Positions 22,530 to 31,011 of a stretch of 31,873 bases of DNA are shown here, piece after piece (positions within the stretch are counted from its first letter, which is position 1; every line of letters starts with the position of its first letter). Origin of the DNA: Pseudomonadota bacterium (lineage in GTDB: Bacteria > Pseudomonadota > Alphaproteobacteria > Caulobacterales > Caulobacteraceae); NCBI GenBank assembly GCA_023428785.1, contig JAEYWU010000030.1:1-31873 (forward strand). Reading direction: 5' to 3'. The notes under the pieces are model-generated. The model saw only the letters and a program-made list of their open reading frames with translations, searched no databases and was not told the origin of the DNA. The position numbers were made by a program, and so were the translations under genes.

Positions 22530-23270
22530 TCAATCTGTCGGCGATCCCGCCCAGCTAAACTCGACCACGGCGTCGCCAATGGCACGGCCGGTTTCGTCAT
22601 AGGATCGCTCGCGCGCTACCCCCGCTCCGGTCCGGTCCACGGTGATCACTGTCGAACAGCGCGTCCCATAGATCGGGTGATGCATGAACACCGGCGCCAG
22701 TCCAAACAGCGGATCGACACCGGGCGCCTGGGTTGGCGCCTCGTCGCGCAGGGCCTCAAGCAGCGGCTCGACCTCGCCCGGCCGGGCCAGCCAGCCTTTG
22801 AGCGCGGGCTTCAAGGCCTCGACGCGACTGGAGCGGTCATCGATGTCGCCATTGGACAGGCCGAACACGCCGGCCTCGACGGTCCTGCGCCGCACCTGCG
22901 GCCAGTTCGATACGATCTCGGCGCCCGCAGGCGTCACCAGCGCCAGGTTCACGGGGTTATATTCGCCGACCGCGTCCATCCGGCCTGCCCCGGGCTCGGA
23001 CAGCCAGTCGGCCAGCAGCAGCCCGCGAGAGCGGGCCTGCGGGTCCATCGGATGATCGGAGCGCCGGTTGGTCACCACCCCGAACGCGCCCTCGGCCGAC
23101 AGGCCCAGCCAGGTCCCGCCCGAGATCAGATCGCGCCCGCCGATCAGGCCCGACCGGTCATCCCACCGCGCCAGCGACGCCGCCGGCCGCGCGTGCAGTT
23201 CGTCCCGGTTCCCGACGATCACCAGCGGATAGTCCGCCGAGGCCCGCCAGCCGATGACGACCACGCACAT
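22530..23270 (-). CDS. NRDE (TANGO2-like) family protein
   Basis: The 246-residue protein starts MCVVVIGWRA with the invariant second-position cysteine and has the naming motif NRDE (21-24), followed by GGRDLISGGTWLGLSAEG and VTNRR. The family has an Ntn-hydrolase-like fold in which Cys2 would be the nucleophile after Met removal; bacterial function is not established, while eukaryotic TANGO2 is linked to haem or lipid handling. ATG at 23270, one base after the stop of the FAD-linked dehydrogenase, so they form an operon. The gene ends 45 bp from the convergent reductase gene. Confidence 0.85.
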   Translation of the reverse strand: MCVVVIGWRASADYPLVIVGNRDELHARPAASLARWDDRSGLIGGRDLISGGTWLGLSAEGAFGVVTNRRSDHPMDPQARSRGLLLADWLSEPGAGRMDAVGEYNPVNLALVTPAGAEIVSNWPQVRRRTVEAGVFGLSNGDIDDRSSRVEALKPALKGWLARPGEVEPLLEALRDEAPTQAPGVDPLFGLAPVFMHHPIYGTRCSTVITVDRTGAGVARERSYDETGRAIGDAVVEFSWAGSPTD

Positions 23271-23271
23271 C

Positions 23272-24669
23272 CTAGAACAGCACCCTGGGATTCATGATCC
23301 GCAGCGGGTCCAGGGCGGCCCGCACCGCCCGCATGGCGGCGACCTGGGCCGGGTCCTTGTAGAGCAGCGCCTCATCGGTCTTGAGCACGCCCAGCCCGTG
23401 CTCGGCCGATATCGAGCCGTCGCGCGCCGCGACCCGGTCGTGCACGATCCGCGCGCCCTCGTCGCGCAGGGCTGCGAAGGCCTCCGGATCCGCCCCGACC
23501 GGCGGCACGACGTTGTAGTGCAGGTTGCCGTCGCCCAGATGCCCGAAGGTCACCAGCCGGACGCCGGGATGGGCGGCGTTCAGCGCCGCGCCGGTCTCGT
23601 CCACGAAATCCGGAATGGTGCTGAGCGGCAGCGAGATGTCGTGCTTCCAGCCGCCGCCGGCCGCCTTCTGGGCCGCCGACATATCTTCCCTCAGCCGCCA
23701 GAAGGCCTTGGCCTGGGTCTCCGTCTGGGCGACTGCGGCGTCCACGATCAGCCCTTCCTCGAAGGCCGCCTCCAGCAGCCGCTCCATCCCCGCCTGGGTC
23801 GCGCCCGGCTCGCCCGAGACCAGTTCGATCAGCACCGCCCACGGCGTCGACGCCTCCAGCGGCTCGCGTGTGTCTGGAATGTGTTCCAGCACTAGGTCCA
23901 GTCCCTGGCGGTTCATCAGCTCGAACGCCTCGACGCCCCCGCCGGTCTCTGCCTTGGCCCGCGCCAGCAGCGTCAGGGCGTCGGCCACCGAGGTCAGGCC
24001 TACGATCGCGGTCGTTCGGGACCGCATCACCGGAAACAGCTTCAGCGTCGCCGCCGTCACGACTCCCAGCGTCCCCTCGGCCCCGATCAACAGTTGCTTG
24101 AGGTCGTAGCCGGTATTGTCCTTCCGCAGCCGCCGCAGCCCGTGGAAGATCGTCCCGTCCGGCAGCACCGCCTCCAGCCCCAGCACCAGATCGCGCGCCA
24201 CGCCGTAGCGCAGCACCGCCGTCCCGCCCGCATTGGTCGAGATCACACCGCCGACAGTGGCCGTTCCCTCGGCGGCGAGGCTCAGCGGAAAGTGCCGGTC
24301 ATGCGCCTCGGCCGTCTGCTGGGCCTCCAAGAGCGTGAGTCCAGCCTCCAGCACCATCACATCCTCGAGCGGCCAGACCGCCCTCACCGCCCGCATCCGG
24401 CGCAGCGATAGCAGCACCTCGCCCTGGGGAATCTGTCCCCCGACCAGCCCGGTGTTGCCGCCCTGAGGCGTGATCGCGACGCCGTGGCTGGCGCAGACCC
24501 GAACCGCCGCCGCCACCTGCTCGGTCGTCGACGGCGTCAGCATCAGGGGCGTCTGCCCGCGCCACGCGCCGCGCCATTCCGTCAGCGACGGAGCGATCCG
24601 GTCCGGATCGGTGGTCCAGCCATCAGGACCGACAGCGGCTTTCAGCGCTTCAAGGGCAGCGGTATCCAT
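23272..24669 (-). CDS. FAD-linked D-2-hydroxyacid dehydrogenase (GlcD/D2HGDH type)
   Basis: The 465-residue protein has a PCMH-type FAD domain with PQGGNTGLVGG (68-78), AEGTATVGGVISTNAGGT and GAEGTLGVVT, and a C-terminal FAD-oxidase domain with GHLGDGNLHYN (376-386) and AEHGLG. His377, His384 and Glu423 match the metal-binding set of D-2-hydroxyglutarate dehydrogenase relatives. It should oxidise a D-2-hydroxy acid (2-hydroxyglutarate, lactate or glycolate) to the oxo acid; as PHGDH side activity makes D-2-hydroxyglutarate, that substrate is plausible. ATG at 24669 is 5 bp from the divergent Nudix ATG. Co-transcribed with the NRDE gene. Confidence 0.87.
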   Translation of the reverse strand: MDTAALEALKAAVGPDGWTTDPDRIAPSLTEWRGAWRGQTPLMLTPSTTEQVAAAVRVCASHGVAITPQGGNTGLVGGQIPQGEVLLSLRRMRAVRAVWPLEDVMVLEAGLTLLEAQQTAEAHDRHFPLSLAAEGTATVGGVISTNAGGTAVLRYGVARDLVLGLEAVLPDGTIFHGLRRLRKDNTGYDLKQLLIGAEGTLGVVTAATLKLFPVMRSRTTAIVGLTSVADALTLLARAKAETGGGVEAFELMNRQGLDLVLEHIPDTREPLEASTPWAVLIELVSGEPGATQAGMERLLEAAFEEGLIVDAAVAQTETQAKAFWRLREDMSAAQKAAGGGWKHDISLPLSTIPDFVDETGAALNAAHPGVRLVTFGHLGDGNLHYNVVPPVGADPEAFAALRDEGARIVHDRVAARDGSISAEHGLGVLKTDEALLYKDPAQVAAMRAVRAALDPLRIMNPRVLF

Positions 24670-24674
24670 GGTCC

Positions 24675-25115
24675 ATGTCTGTCCCCACCGGTGATGAAAA
24701 TGCAATGCGCCCGACGCCCGCGGTCGGCGTCGTCTGCTTCCGGGGCGACGAGGTGTTGCTGATCCGACGCGGCCGCCCGCCCCGCCAAGGCCAGTGGAGC
24801 CTGCCCGGCGGCCGGATCGAACCGGGCGAGACAACGCTTGAGGCCGCCCTTCGCGAACTCCACGAGGAAACCGGCGTCACCGCCGAAATCCTCGGCCTGA
24901 TCGATGTGGTGGACGGCCTCTTTCCCGAGACGGGGCGCCACTATGTCCTGATCGACTATGCCGCACGCTGGATCGCGGGCGAGCCTTGCGCCGGCGACGA
25001 CGCCGCCGAGGCCGTCTTCCTGCCGCTGGATGAGGCCGTCGTCCGCGTGGATTGGTCAGAGACCAGACGAATTCTCCTGGAGGGACATGCGCGATTCGCC
25101 TCTCAGGCGCGTTGA
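24675..25115 (+). CDS. Nudix hydrolase
   Basis: The 146-residue protein has a complete Nudix box, G46 to V68: Gly46, Glu52, Arg60-Glu61, Glu64-Glu65, Gly67, binding the divalent metal for hydrolysis of a nucleoside diphosphate linked to another moiety. The upstream strand AVGVVCFRGDEVLLIRRG and the later GRHYVLIDYAARWIAGEP resemble ADP-ribose pyrophosphatase or MutT-like members; the substrate cannot be set from sequence. The first ATG (24675) lies only 5 bp from the divergent dehydrogenase ATG; an internal ATG at 24705 (residue 11) is an alternative start, just before the domain begins. No clear Shine-Dalgarno for either, so a leaderless mRNA is possible. Confidence 0.87.
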   Translation: MSVPTGDENAMRPTPAVGVVCFRGDEVLLIRRGRPPRQGQWSLPGGRIEPGETTLEAALRELHEETGVTAEILGLIDVVDGLFPETGRHYVLIDYAARWIAGEPCAGDDAAEAVFLPLDEAVVRVDWSETRRILLEGHARFASQAR

Positions 25116-25175
25116 GTCGACAGCCTCCGGCCTCCGGTCCACCGTCCCCATGTGGCCAGGCCGGGGGGCGTCGCC

Positions 25176-25523
25176 GTGAAGAAAAGACTTTGGGTTCCGG
25201 CGCTGGCCGTCGTCGTTTCAGCCATCTTCGCCGCGGGCGTGATGGCAAGACCGGTGGGTGAGGTCCGCTTCACCATCGAGAACGGCGGCGGCACAGCGCT
25301 GACCACGGTCAATCTCTCCAGACCCGACGCGCACGCCTGGGGGCAGGACCGGCTGCAAGGCCGCGCGATCGCGCCCGGAGAGGGCATCCAGATCATCATC
25401 CAGCCGACCTTGGGGGGCTGCCTCTACGACATGAAGGCTGCCTTCGACAGCGGCCAGGCCGCCCATCTGTTCGCCGTCGATGTCTGCCGCCTCGACGGCG
25501 CCGAGATCACCCTGACCGACTGA
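25176..25523 (+). CDS. Small secreted beta-rich protein, uncharacterised
   Basis: Starting from the GTG at 25176 after a GGGGGG run, the 115-residue protein has a positively charged, hydrophobic signal peptide (about 1-24) and a mature domain with VRFTIENGGGTALTTVNLSR, a W-G-x-D-x-L segment (W55), APGEGIQIII and GGCLYDMKAAFDSG...VDVC. Cys82 and Cys104 probably pair. I associate this pattern with small alphaproteobacterial secreted beta-sandwich proteins of unknown function. A GTG eight codons upstream (25152) is a possible but weaker start. Same strand as the Nudix gene (60 bp upstream) and the peptidase (74 bp downstream). Confidence 0.65.
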   Translation: MKKRLWVPALAVVVSAIFAAGVMARPVGEVRFTIENGGGTALTTVNLSRPDAHAWGQDRLQGRAIAPGEGIQIIIQPTLGGCLYDMKAAFDSGQAAHLFAVDVCRLDGAEITLTD

Positions 25524-25597
25524 TCGTCACGGCCAAGGTTGCAATCGAATGGTTTGCCGTCACCTTGGCAGCCCCTTCTTCGTAGCCCGAGTCCTTG

Positions 25598-28480
25598 ATG
25601 CGCCTTCAGAATCTCGCAGCCGCCGCCTCTGTCCTCGTTCTGGCGGCCTGCTCGGCTGCGCCCGCGCCCGGACCGGTCGTCATCTCTCCGGCGGCCGAGG
25701 CCACGTCATCGCCAAGCGGCACGCTGCGTCAGTCGCGCACAGACTGGGCCCAGGCCACCAGCGACATCGCCCCGGATCCGGCTGTCCGCTTCGGGACCCT
25801 GCCCAACGGCATGCGCTACGCCATCATGCGTAACGCCACCCCGCCGGGTCAGGCGTCCCTGCGCCTGCGAATCGACGCCGGCTCTCTCATGGAAGGCGAC
25901 GACCAACTGGGTCTGGCCCACTTCATGGAGCACATGGCCTTCAACGGCACCACGGACGTGCCCGAGGGCGACCTCCTTCCCATCCTTGAGCGCCTCGGCC
26001 TGGCCTTCGGGCCCGACACCAACGCCTTCACCAGCTTCGACCAGACCGTCTACCAGCTCGACCTGCCGCGCACCGACGACGAGACCGTCGGCACGGCCCT
26101 GATGATCATGCGCGACATGGCCGGAGAAGCGACCCTGGCCGCCGACGCCATCGACCGCGAGCGCGGCATCGTCCTGTCCGAGGAGCGCACCCGCGCCAGC
26201 CCGGGCCTGCGCATGGCGCTCGCCAACTACGACTTCCTGATGCGCGGCCAGCGGGCGCCCACACGCTTCCCCATCGGCGACCCAGAGATCCTGTCGACCG
26301 CCCCGCGCGATCGCTTCACGGCCTTCTACGAGAGCTACTACCGGCCCGAGCGCGCCACCCTGGTTGCCGTCGGCGACTTCGATGTCGACGCCATGGAAAC
26401 GCGGATCCGGACCGAGTTCTCGGACTGGACCAACGCCAGCCCCAACGGGCCAGAGCCTGACCTCGGCCCTGTCGGGACCCGCGAGCCGGAAGCCTTCGTC
26501 TTCTCAGAGCCCGGCGCCCAGTCAATGATTGAATTGGCTTGGGTCGCCGCACCCGATCGGTCGCCCGACACCCTCGCCACGCGTGAGCGCGACCTCGTGC
26601 GGGCCCTCGGCTTCGCGGTCTTCAATCGTCGCCTACAGCGTCTCGCACGCCAGGAGAACCCGCCCTTTGTCTCGGCCTCGGCCTCACGCTCGACCGTGAT
26701 CGACAGCCAGGACCAGGTCTCGCTCAGCGCCTCTTACCGCCCCGGCGCCTGGCGCGAGGCCCTCGCCGCGCTCGAACAGGAACGCCGCCGCATCCTCGAC
26801 TACGGCATCACGACCGAGGAGCTGGAGCGCGAGATCACCGAATACCGCGCCGCCTATGAGACTTATGTCGCCGGCGCGCCGACCCGCCGCACGCCCGCCC
26901 TGGCCGACGCCATCACCGGCTCGGTCCACGACCAGGAAGTCTTCAGCGCCCCCACCGCCGACCTCGCCTACTTCGAGGCCACGGTGAACGGCCTGGACGT
27001 CCAGACCGTCATGGCTGAACTGGCCACCGCCATGCAGGGCGACGGACCGCTCGTCTTCCTGTCGTCGCCGGAACCCGTCGAGGGCGGCGCCGAAACCGTC
27101 ATGGCTGCGCTCGATCAGTCCTCGGCCCAATCTGTCGAGGCCTCGGCCGGCGCTGCGGCTGCCGCTTGGCCCTATGCCGACTTCGGCGCCGCCAGTCAGG
27201 TCGTCGAACAGGCCACGATCGACGACATCGGCGTCACCACCGTCCGCTTCGCCAACGGCGTGCGCCTGACCGTCAAGCCGACCGACTTCCGCCAGGATCA
27301 GGTGCTGGTCGGCGTCAGCTTCGCGGGCGGCCGCCTGTCCATGCCCAACGACCGGGTCCTGCCGACCTGGGCCGCGTCCTCCGCCCTGATCGAGGGCGGC
27401 CTCGGCCGCATCAGCCGCGAGGACATGGAGGCCGTGCTGGCCGCCGACGTCTTCTCGACCGGCTTCGGTCTGGCCGACGAACGCCTCAGCCTGTCGGGCG
27501 CCACCCGTCCTGAAGACCTGGACATCCAGCTTCAAGCCCTGGCCGCCTATGCCTCCGATCCAGCCTTCCGGCCCCAGGCGTTTGAGCGGATCCGGTCCGC
27601 CTATTCGGCTGCCATCGCCCAGATCACCGCCACGCCCGGCGGCGCCTTCGGCATCCAGGCGGGCCAGCTGACCCATTCGGGCGACCTGCGTTGGGCCTTC
27701 CCCGACGCGGACCAGATCGCCGGGGCCGAGCTGTCGGACCTCGAGGCGCTCGTGCGTCCGCGTCTAGAGAGCGCGCCCGTGGAAATCGTGATCGTCGGCG
27801 ATGTCGAGGTCGACGCCGCCATCGCAGGCGTCGCCTCGACCTTCGGCGCCCTCCCCGCCCGCGACGCGGCCGGCGCGCCCGCGAATGCGGACGTCCGCTT
27901 CCCTGCCGGTCAGCCCGAGGTCGTCCTCACTCACGACGGCCGCGCCGACCAGGGATTGGCCTTCCTCGGTTGGTCCACCACCGACGCCCCGTCCGACGTC
28001 TATCAGGCGCGCGTCCTCAACGTCCTGGCCTCAGTCCTCCAGCTACGTCTCATCGAGGAACTGCGCGAAGGCCAGGCTGTGACCTATTCGCCCTCGGCCA
28101 ACTCCAGCCCCAGTTGGGAGATCCCCGGCTATGGCTACATGTCCGCCGCCATCGAGGCGCCGCCCGAGCGTCTCGACGGCTTCTTCGCCGACGTCGAGGC
28201 CATCGCCGCCCAGCTGCGCGACACGCCCGTCACCGCCGACGAGCTGGAGCGCGCCCGCCGCCCGCTGATCGAGACCATCCAGCGCGGCCGCAACGGCAAT
28301 GAGTACTGGATCACCAACCTCGAAGGTCTCCAGACCGAGCCGACCCGTCTGGGCGCCATCCGCACGGTCATCTCCGACCTCGAACGCGTCACCCCTGAAG
28401 ACCTCCAGGCCGCCGCCCGCGCCTTCCTGACGACCGAACGCGCCTTCCGCGTACGCGTCGTCCCGGCCGCCCAGGACTAG
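25598..28480 (+). CDS. M16 family zinc metallopeptidase, lipoprotein
   Basis: The 960-residue protein has a lipoprotein signal with a lipobox ending LAAC (Cys18), so it is likely tethered to a membrane facing the periplasm. The first M16 domain carries the inverted zinc motif HFMEH (108-112), with the third ligand Glu188 in RERG exactly 75 residues on. Later come R/Y-containing substrate-binding parts (about 560-960, e.g. LSLSGATRPEDLD and LRLIEELREGQAVTYSPSAN) in the second pair of domains without a zinc site. It should degrade small proteins or peptides in its clamshell cavity. TTG at 25595 is adjacent but ATG 25598 is preferred. No partner gene is next to it; it ends at a strong bidirectional hairpin. 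Confidence 0.9.
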   Translation: MRLQNLAAAASVLVLAACSAAPAPGPVVISPAAEATSSPSGTLRQSRTDWAQATSDIAPDPAVRFGTLPNGMRYAIMRNATPPGQASLRLRIDAGSLMEGDDQLGLAHFMEHMAFNGTTDVPEGDLLPILERLGLAFGPDTNAFTSFDQTVYQLDLPRTDDETVGTALMIMRDMAGEATLAADAIDRERGIVLSEERTRASPGLRMALANYDFLMRGQRAPTRFPIGDPEILSTAPRDRFTAFYESYYRPERATLVAVGDFDVDAMETRIRTEFSDWTNASPNGPEPDLGPVGTREPEAFVFSEPGAQSMIELAWVAAPDRSPDTLATRERDLVRALGFAVFNRRLQRLARQENPPFVSASASRSTVIDSQDQVSLSASYRPGAWREALAALEQERRRILDYGITTEELEREITEYRAAYETYVAGAPTRRTPALADAITGSVHDQEVFSAPTADLAYFEATVNGLDVQTVMAELATAMQGDGPLVFLSSPEPVEGGAETVMAALDQSSAQSVEASAGAAAAAWPYADFGAASQVVEQATIDDIGVTTVRFANGVRLTVKPTDFRQDQVLVGVSFAGGRLSMPNDRVLPTWAASSALIEGGLGRISREDMEAVLAADVFSTGFGLADERLSLSGATRPEDLDIQLQALAAYASDPAFRPQAFERIRSAYSAAIAQITATPGGAFGIQAGQLTHSGDLRWAFPDADQIAGAELSDLEALVRPRLESAPVEIVIVGDVEVDAAIAGVASTFGALPARDAAGAPANADVRFPAGQPEVVLTHDGRADQGLAFLGWSTTDAPSDVYQARVLNVLASVLQLRLIEELREGQAVTYSPSANSSPSWEIPGYGYMSAAIEAPPERLDGFFADVEAIAAQLRDTPVTADELERARRPLIETIQRGRNGNEYWITNLEGLQTEPTRLGAIRTVISDLERVTPEDLQAAARAFLTTERAFRVRVVPAAQD

Positions 28481-28484
28481 GCAA

Positions 28485-28519
28485 AAGAAAACCCCCTCGC
28501 GTCATGCGTCGCGAGGGGG
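28485..28519 (-). terminator. Intrinsic terminator between convergent genes
   Basis: CCCCCTCGCG (28492-28501) and CGCGAGGGGG (28510-28519) form a perfect 10-bp stem with an eight-base loop. On the minus strand the stem is followed by UUUUCUUUU, so it is a good terminator for the Cys/Pro-rich gene. On the plus strand it lies 11 bp after the peptidase stop but has no U-run. Confidence 0.85.
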
Positions 28520-28605
28520 TCTAGGCGCTCAGGTGTCGACGGAGAGCCGACGGTCTCCTTATGCGCTGGCCAGCCTGAAGCCTGGCTGAACGCCGCGATC
28601 AGCTG

Positions 28606-29490
28606 TCAGTGAACTCGGCCGCCCACGCCGCCGTCCAGGACGAGGCTCATGCCGGAATAGGTCTCCACGACCGTCTCCTCGCGGTATTCCTCGTACATCT
28701 CCTCGCGGATCATGGTCAGGACGAAGACGCCCGCGCCGTAGCGGCGCAGCAGGCTGCGTTCGAAACAGTCGCGCTCCTGGGTCTGGGGCCGGCATTCCAC
28801 CAGGCCGCCACGGCCGTGATAGAGCGCCTCGCCCTGGCGGCAGGTCAGGGTCTGGCCGCCGTCGAAGTTGATGTCCCCGCCCGTGTAGTCGGCCCAGGTC
28901 ACCTGCAGCCACGATCCGGCGATGCAGCGGTACAGCTCGCCCTCATAGTCGTCGCGCACATCCCGGTCGGGCCGGATGCGCGAGGCCGGATGCGGCACGC
29001 TGCGCGCGTCGATACAGACGGCCTGGATGACCACCCGGCGCTCCATGCGGCGCATTTCCTGATAGGGCACGCGAACGACGCGCGCCGGGCCGTGGACCAC
29101 GACATTGCCCATCATGGTCGGGGCGGCATAGGCCACCGAATTGCCGCCGTAGCCGCGGCCATAGCCGATCGTCGTGCGCTCGCCGCGCGCGACCGAGAAA
29201 CTGTCGATCCGCCCCTGGGCCCGCGCGAAAGCCGAGGCCTCGGCGCTGGAATCCACGATGATGTCGATATCGATGTCCGGCGTCTCGGGCTCGCAGACGT
29301 CCTCCTCGCAAGGCGGCGGCGGGCATTCCTCCTCGCACGGCGGAGGCGGAGGCGGCGGACAGCCGTCGTCGCAGGGCGGCGGCGGGCATTCGTCGGGGCA
29401 CGACTGGGCCGCGGCGCTGTCGGCCACCGCCATCACCGTCAGGGCCGCCGCGATCGGCAGTCCCCATTTGATCAGTTGGCGCATGATCAT
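28606..29490 (-). CDS. Secreted cysteine/proline-rich protein of unknown function
   Basis: The 294-residue protein has a signal peptide (about 1-28) and a mature N-terminus with eight cysteines in 36 residues (31, 35, 40, 44, 52, 56, 61, 66) in CPxEC-PPPP-C repeats separated by acidic pairs, then PDIDIDIIVD and a globular part of about 220 residues with five more cysteines (VCIDARS, YRCIAGSW, TCRQGEAL, ECRPQ, DCFER). I do not recognise the family; the start suggests an exported, disulfide- or metal-binding linker joined to a conserved domain. ATG 29490 has GGAG 6 bases upstream and yields the signal peptide; ATG 29484 is possible. Divergent from the PAS gene; ends at the terminator at 28485-28519. 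Confidence 0.75.
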   Translation of the reverse strand: MIMRQLIKWGLPIAAALTVMAVADSAAAQSCPDECPPPPCDDGCPPPPPPPCEEECPPPPCEEDVCEPETPDIDIDIIVDSSAEASAFARAQGRIDSFSVARGERTTIGYGRGYGGNSVAYAAPTMMGNVVVHGPARVVRVPYQEMRRMERRVVIQAVCIDARSVPHPASRIRPDRDVRDDYEGELYRCIAGSWLQVTWADYTGGDINFDGGQTLTCRQGEALYHGRGGLVECRPQTQERDCFERSLLRRYGAGVFVLTMIREEMYEEYREETVVETYSGMSLVLDGGVGGRVH

Positions 29491-29620
29491 CGCCTGCTCC
29501 GCTTGGTGCGGCGCCGCTCCGGACGCGGGCCGCCTCAGCCTGTATTCCAGCCGCAAAGCGTTTCCTTTCCGTTAGCCAAACGGCCCGGGCCTTGCGCAGC
29601 CCATGGGGAAGGAGACCCAA

Positions 29621-30157
29621 GTGTTTCACCCCGGGACAGTGCGCCTGATCGAGACGTGGAACGGCCTGAACGCCGGCCGCACCCCGCTGCGCGCCGTTTT
29701 TGACCCGGTCGCCGTCGCCCGCCTCCTGCCGTCCATGTTCCTGCTGGCCCGCCAGGACGACCGGCTGGCTTTCCGGATCGCCGGCGAATCGCTGCGCGAC
29801 CTGATGGGCCGTCCGCTCAAGGGCGCCGACTTTTTCGAGCTGTTCACCGCCCCGGCCTCGGCCCTGGCCCGCCGGACCTCGCTGGAGGCCGTGCGCGACG
29901 GCGCGCCCATGGTCCTGATCGCCGTCGGCCGCTCGGCCGAGGGCGGCCAGATCGGGCTGGAGATCCTGCTGGCCCCGCTGATCGGCGACGACGGCGTCGT
30001 CGACCGGATCGTCGGCATGATCCAGCCGACCGCGTCCCTGGCTCACCTCGAGGGCCGACCCGTCGCCGAGATCAGCGTCCGCATGGCCGCCGCCGCCGGC
30101 TCGCGCCGCCGCCCGCCCCTGCGACTGGCCACTCTCGACGGCCAGCGCATCGCCTGA
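29621..30157 (+). CDS. PAS_5-type single-domain protein
   Basis: The 178-residue soluble protein is one PAS domain of the PAS_5 (DUF1419/PF07310-like) type found widely in alphaproteobacteria: TWNGLNAGRTPLRAVFDP, ARLLPSMFLL, LAFRIAGESLRDLMGRPLKG, then FFELF and the strand IGLEILLAPLIGDDGVVDRI. It has no output domain. The Caulobacter cell-cycle modulator MopJ belongs to this class, but I cannot claim orthology. I choose GTG 29621 because AAGGAG lies 6 bases before it, inside what would be the coding region of the ATG at 29603; the longer start would add six residues. Arginine-rich C-terminal tail. Confidence 0.75.
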   Translation: MFHPGTVRLIETWNGLNAGRTPLRAVFDPVAVARLLPSMFLLARQDDRLAFRIAGESLRDLMGRPLKGADFFELFTAPASALARRTSLEAVRDGAPMVLIAVGRSAEGGQIGLEILLAPLIGDDGVVDRIVGMIQPTASLAHLEGRPVAEISVRMAAAAGSRRRPPLRLATLDGQRIA

Positions 30158-30183
30158 CGCGCCTCAAGGCGAGGTGTTTGCGG

Positions 30184-30711
30184 TCAGACCGGCTTCAACT
30201 CGGCCGCATAGCGCTTCCAGTTGCGCACATAATGCTCCGCCGACGCCTTGAGGAACATCGCCTCGGCCTCGCCCAGCTCGCGGATCACCCGCCCGGGCGC
30301 CCCCACCACCAGGCTGTTGTCCGGGATCACCTTGCCCTCGGGGATCAGGGCGTGGGCCCCGATGATGCAGTTCCTTCCGATCACAGCCCGGTTCAGCACC
30401 GTCGCCCCGATGCCGATCAGGGAATTATCCCCCACCGTACAACCGTGCAGCATCGCCTTGTGGCCGACCGTGACATCGGCGCCGATGGTCAGAGGCACAC
30501 CCTCGTCGGTGTGAAGCACCGAATTATCCTGGACATTCGACCGCTCGCCGATGGTGATCGGGTCATTGTCCCCGCGTATCACCACCCCGAACCAGACGCT
30601 TGCGTCCTTCAGCAGAATCACGTCGCCTATGACGGTTGCGTTCGGTGCGATCCAGTATTCACCTTCGGGAGGAAGCTGAGGTTGCTTGTCGCCGATCTGA
30701 TTTATTCCCAT
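30184..30711 (-). CDS. Gamma-carbonic-anhydrase-like hexapeptide-repeat protein
   Basis: The 175-residue protein is a left-handed beta-helix of the YrdA/PaaY/gamma-CA family: repeated hexapeptides such as IAPNATVIGDVILLKDASVW, VVIRGDNDPITIGERSNVQD, and IGIGATVLNRAVIGRNCIIG, followed by a C-terminal helix. His67, His84 and His89 (SVLHTDEG, GHKAMLHG) supply the three zinc or iron ligands in a trimer. Such proteins may hydrate CO2 or have other small-molecule roles; many bacterial members lack proven activity. ATG at 30711; a GTG one codon upstream is an alternative. Ends 26 bp from the convergent PAS gene. Confidence 0.9.
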   Translation of the reverse strand: MGINQIGDKQPQLPPEGEYWIAPNATVIGDVILLKDASVWFGVVIRGDNDPITIGERSNVQDNSVLHTDEGVPLTIGADVTVGHKAMLHGCTVGDNSLIGIGATVLNRAVIGRNCIIGAHALIPEGKVIPDNSLVVGAPGRVIRELGEAEAMFLKASAEHYVRNWKRYAAELKPV

Positions 30712-31011
30712 CACAATACAATCTATTTTGTGGTCTCAAGCAGATGAGACGCCTTTAACCCGCTGTAAACCACGCTAGCATCAAAGTCGTTGTGCGATTC
30801 GAGAGTTCGTCTCCCGGATCGGTAGCCGGAGCCTATCGCTTCGGCCAGGCGAGGAGAACGGGGTGTTGCGTTCAGGTCGCCGGCGGGGTCCCCCGCCGTC
30901 AGGTCCAGGCGCTGGGGGCGAACCGCCCTCCCTATTCGATTCCCATTCCCTCCCCTCGGTCCAGGGCGCGCCATTTCCGGTGTCGCCCTTTTTTCTTGTC
31001 TGGAGCCTGCG
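30712..31011. promoter_or_regulatory. Divergent intergenic region before the PhoH gene
   Basis: This 300-bp gap holds no convincing gene. It contains a CtrA-like pair TTAA-N7-TAAA at 30755-30769, an 8-bp perfect stem CGGCGGGG/CCCCGCCG around TC near 30881-30898, a long pyrimidine-rich tract (CCCTCCC..., then CCCTTTTTT at about 30984-30994), and a GGAG placed 9 bases before the PhoH ATG. The start of transcription cannot be fixed from the sequence. Confidence 0.5.
30755..30769 (+). promoter_or_regulatory. CtrA-like half-site pair
   Basis: TTAA, seven bases, then TAAA: one mismatch from the TTAA-N7-TTAA box bound by the Caulobacter cell-cycle regulator CtrA. It lies 44 bp upstream of the gamma-CA start and about 240 bp upstream of PhoH. 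One site with one mismatch could be chance, though AT-rich words are rare in this GC-rich DNA. Confidence 0.3.

Noticed and set aside
26684..27676. 330-codon minus-strand frame within the M16 peptidase
   Set aside because: Lies inside a convincing 960-residue gene and has no motif.
28943..30046. 367-codon minus-strand frame spanning two genes
   Set aside because: Runs through the Cys/Pro-rich gene in another frame and antisense to the PAS gene.
30840..30925. Possible small stable RNA (SRP-like GGTC, AGGTC words and a GC stem)
   Set aside because: The GGAAG/GCAG core of 4.5S RNA is absent and no conserved RNA family pattern fits; left as part of the intergenic region.
30790..30960. GATTC words as CcrM (GANTC) regulatory sites
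   Set aside because: Two or three sites in a few hundred bases is not clearly above chance, and no spacing pattern supports regulation.
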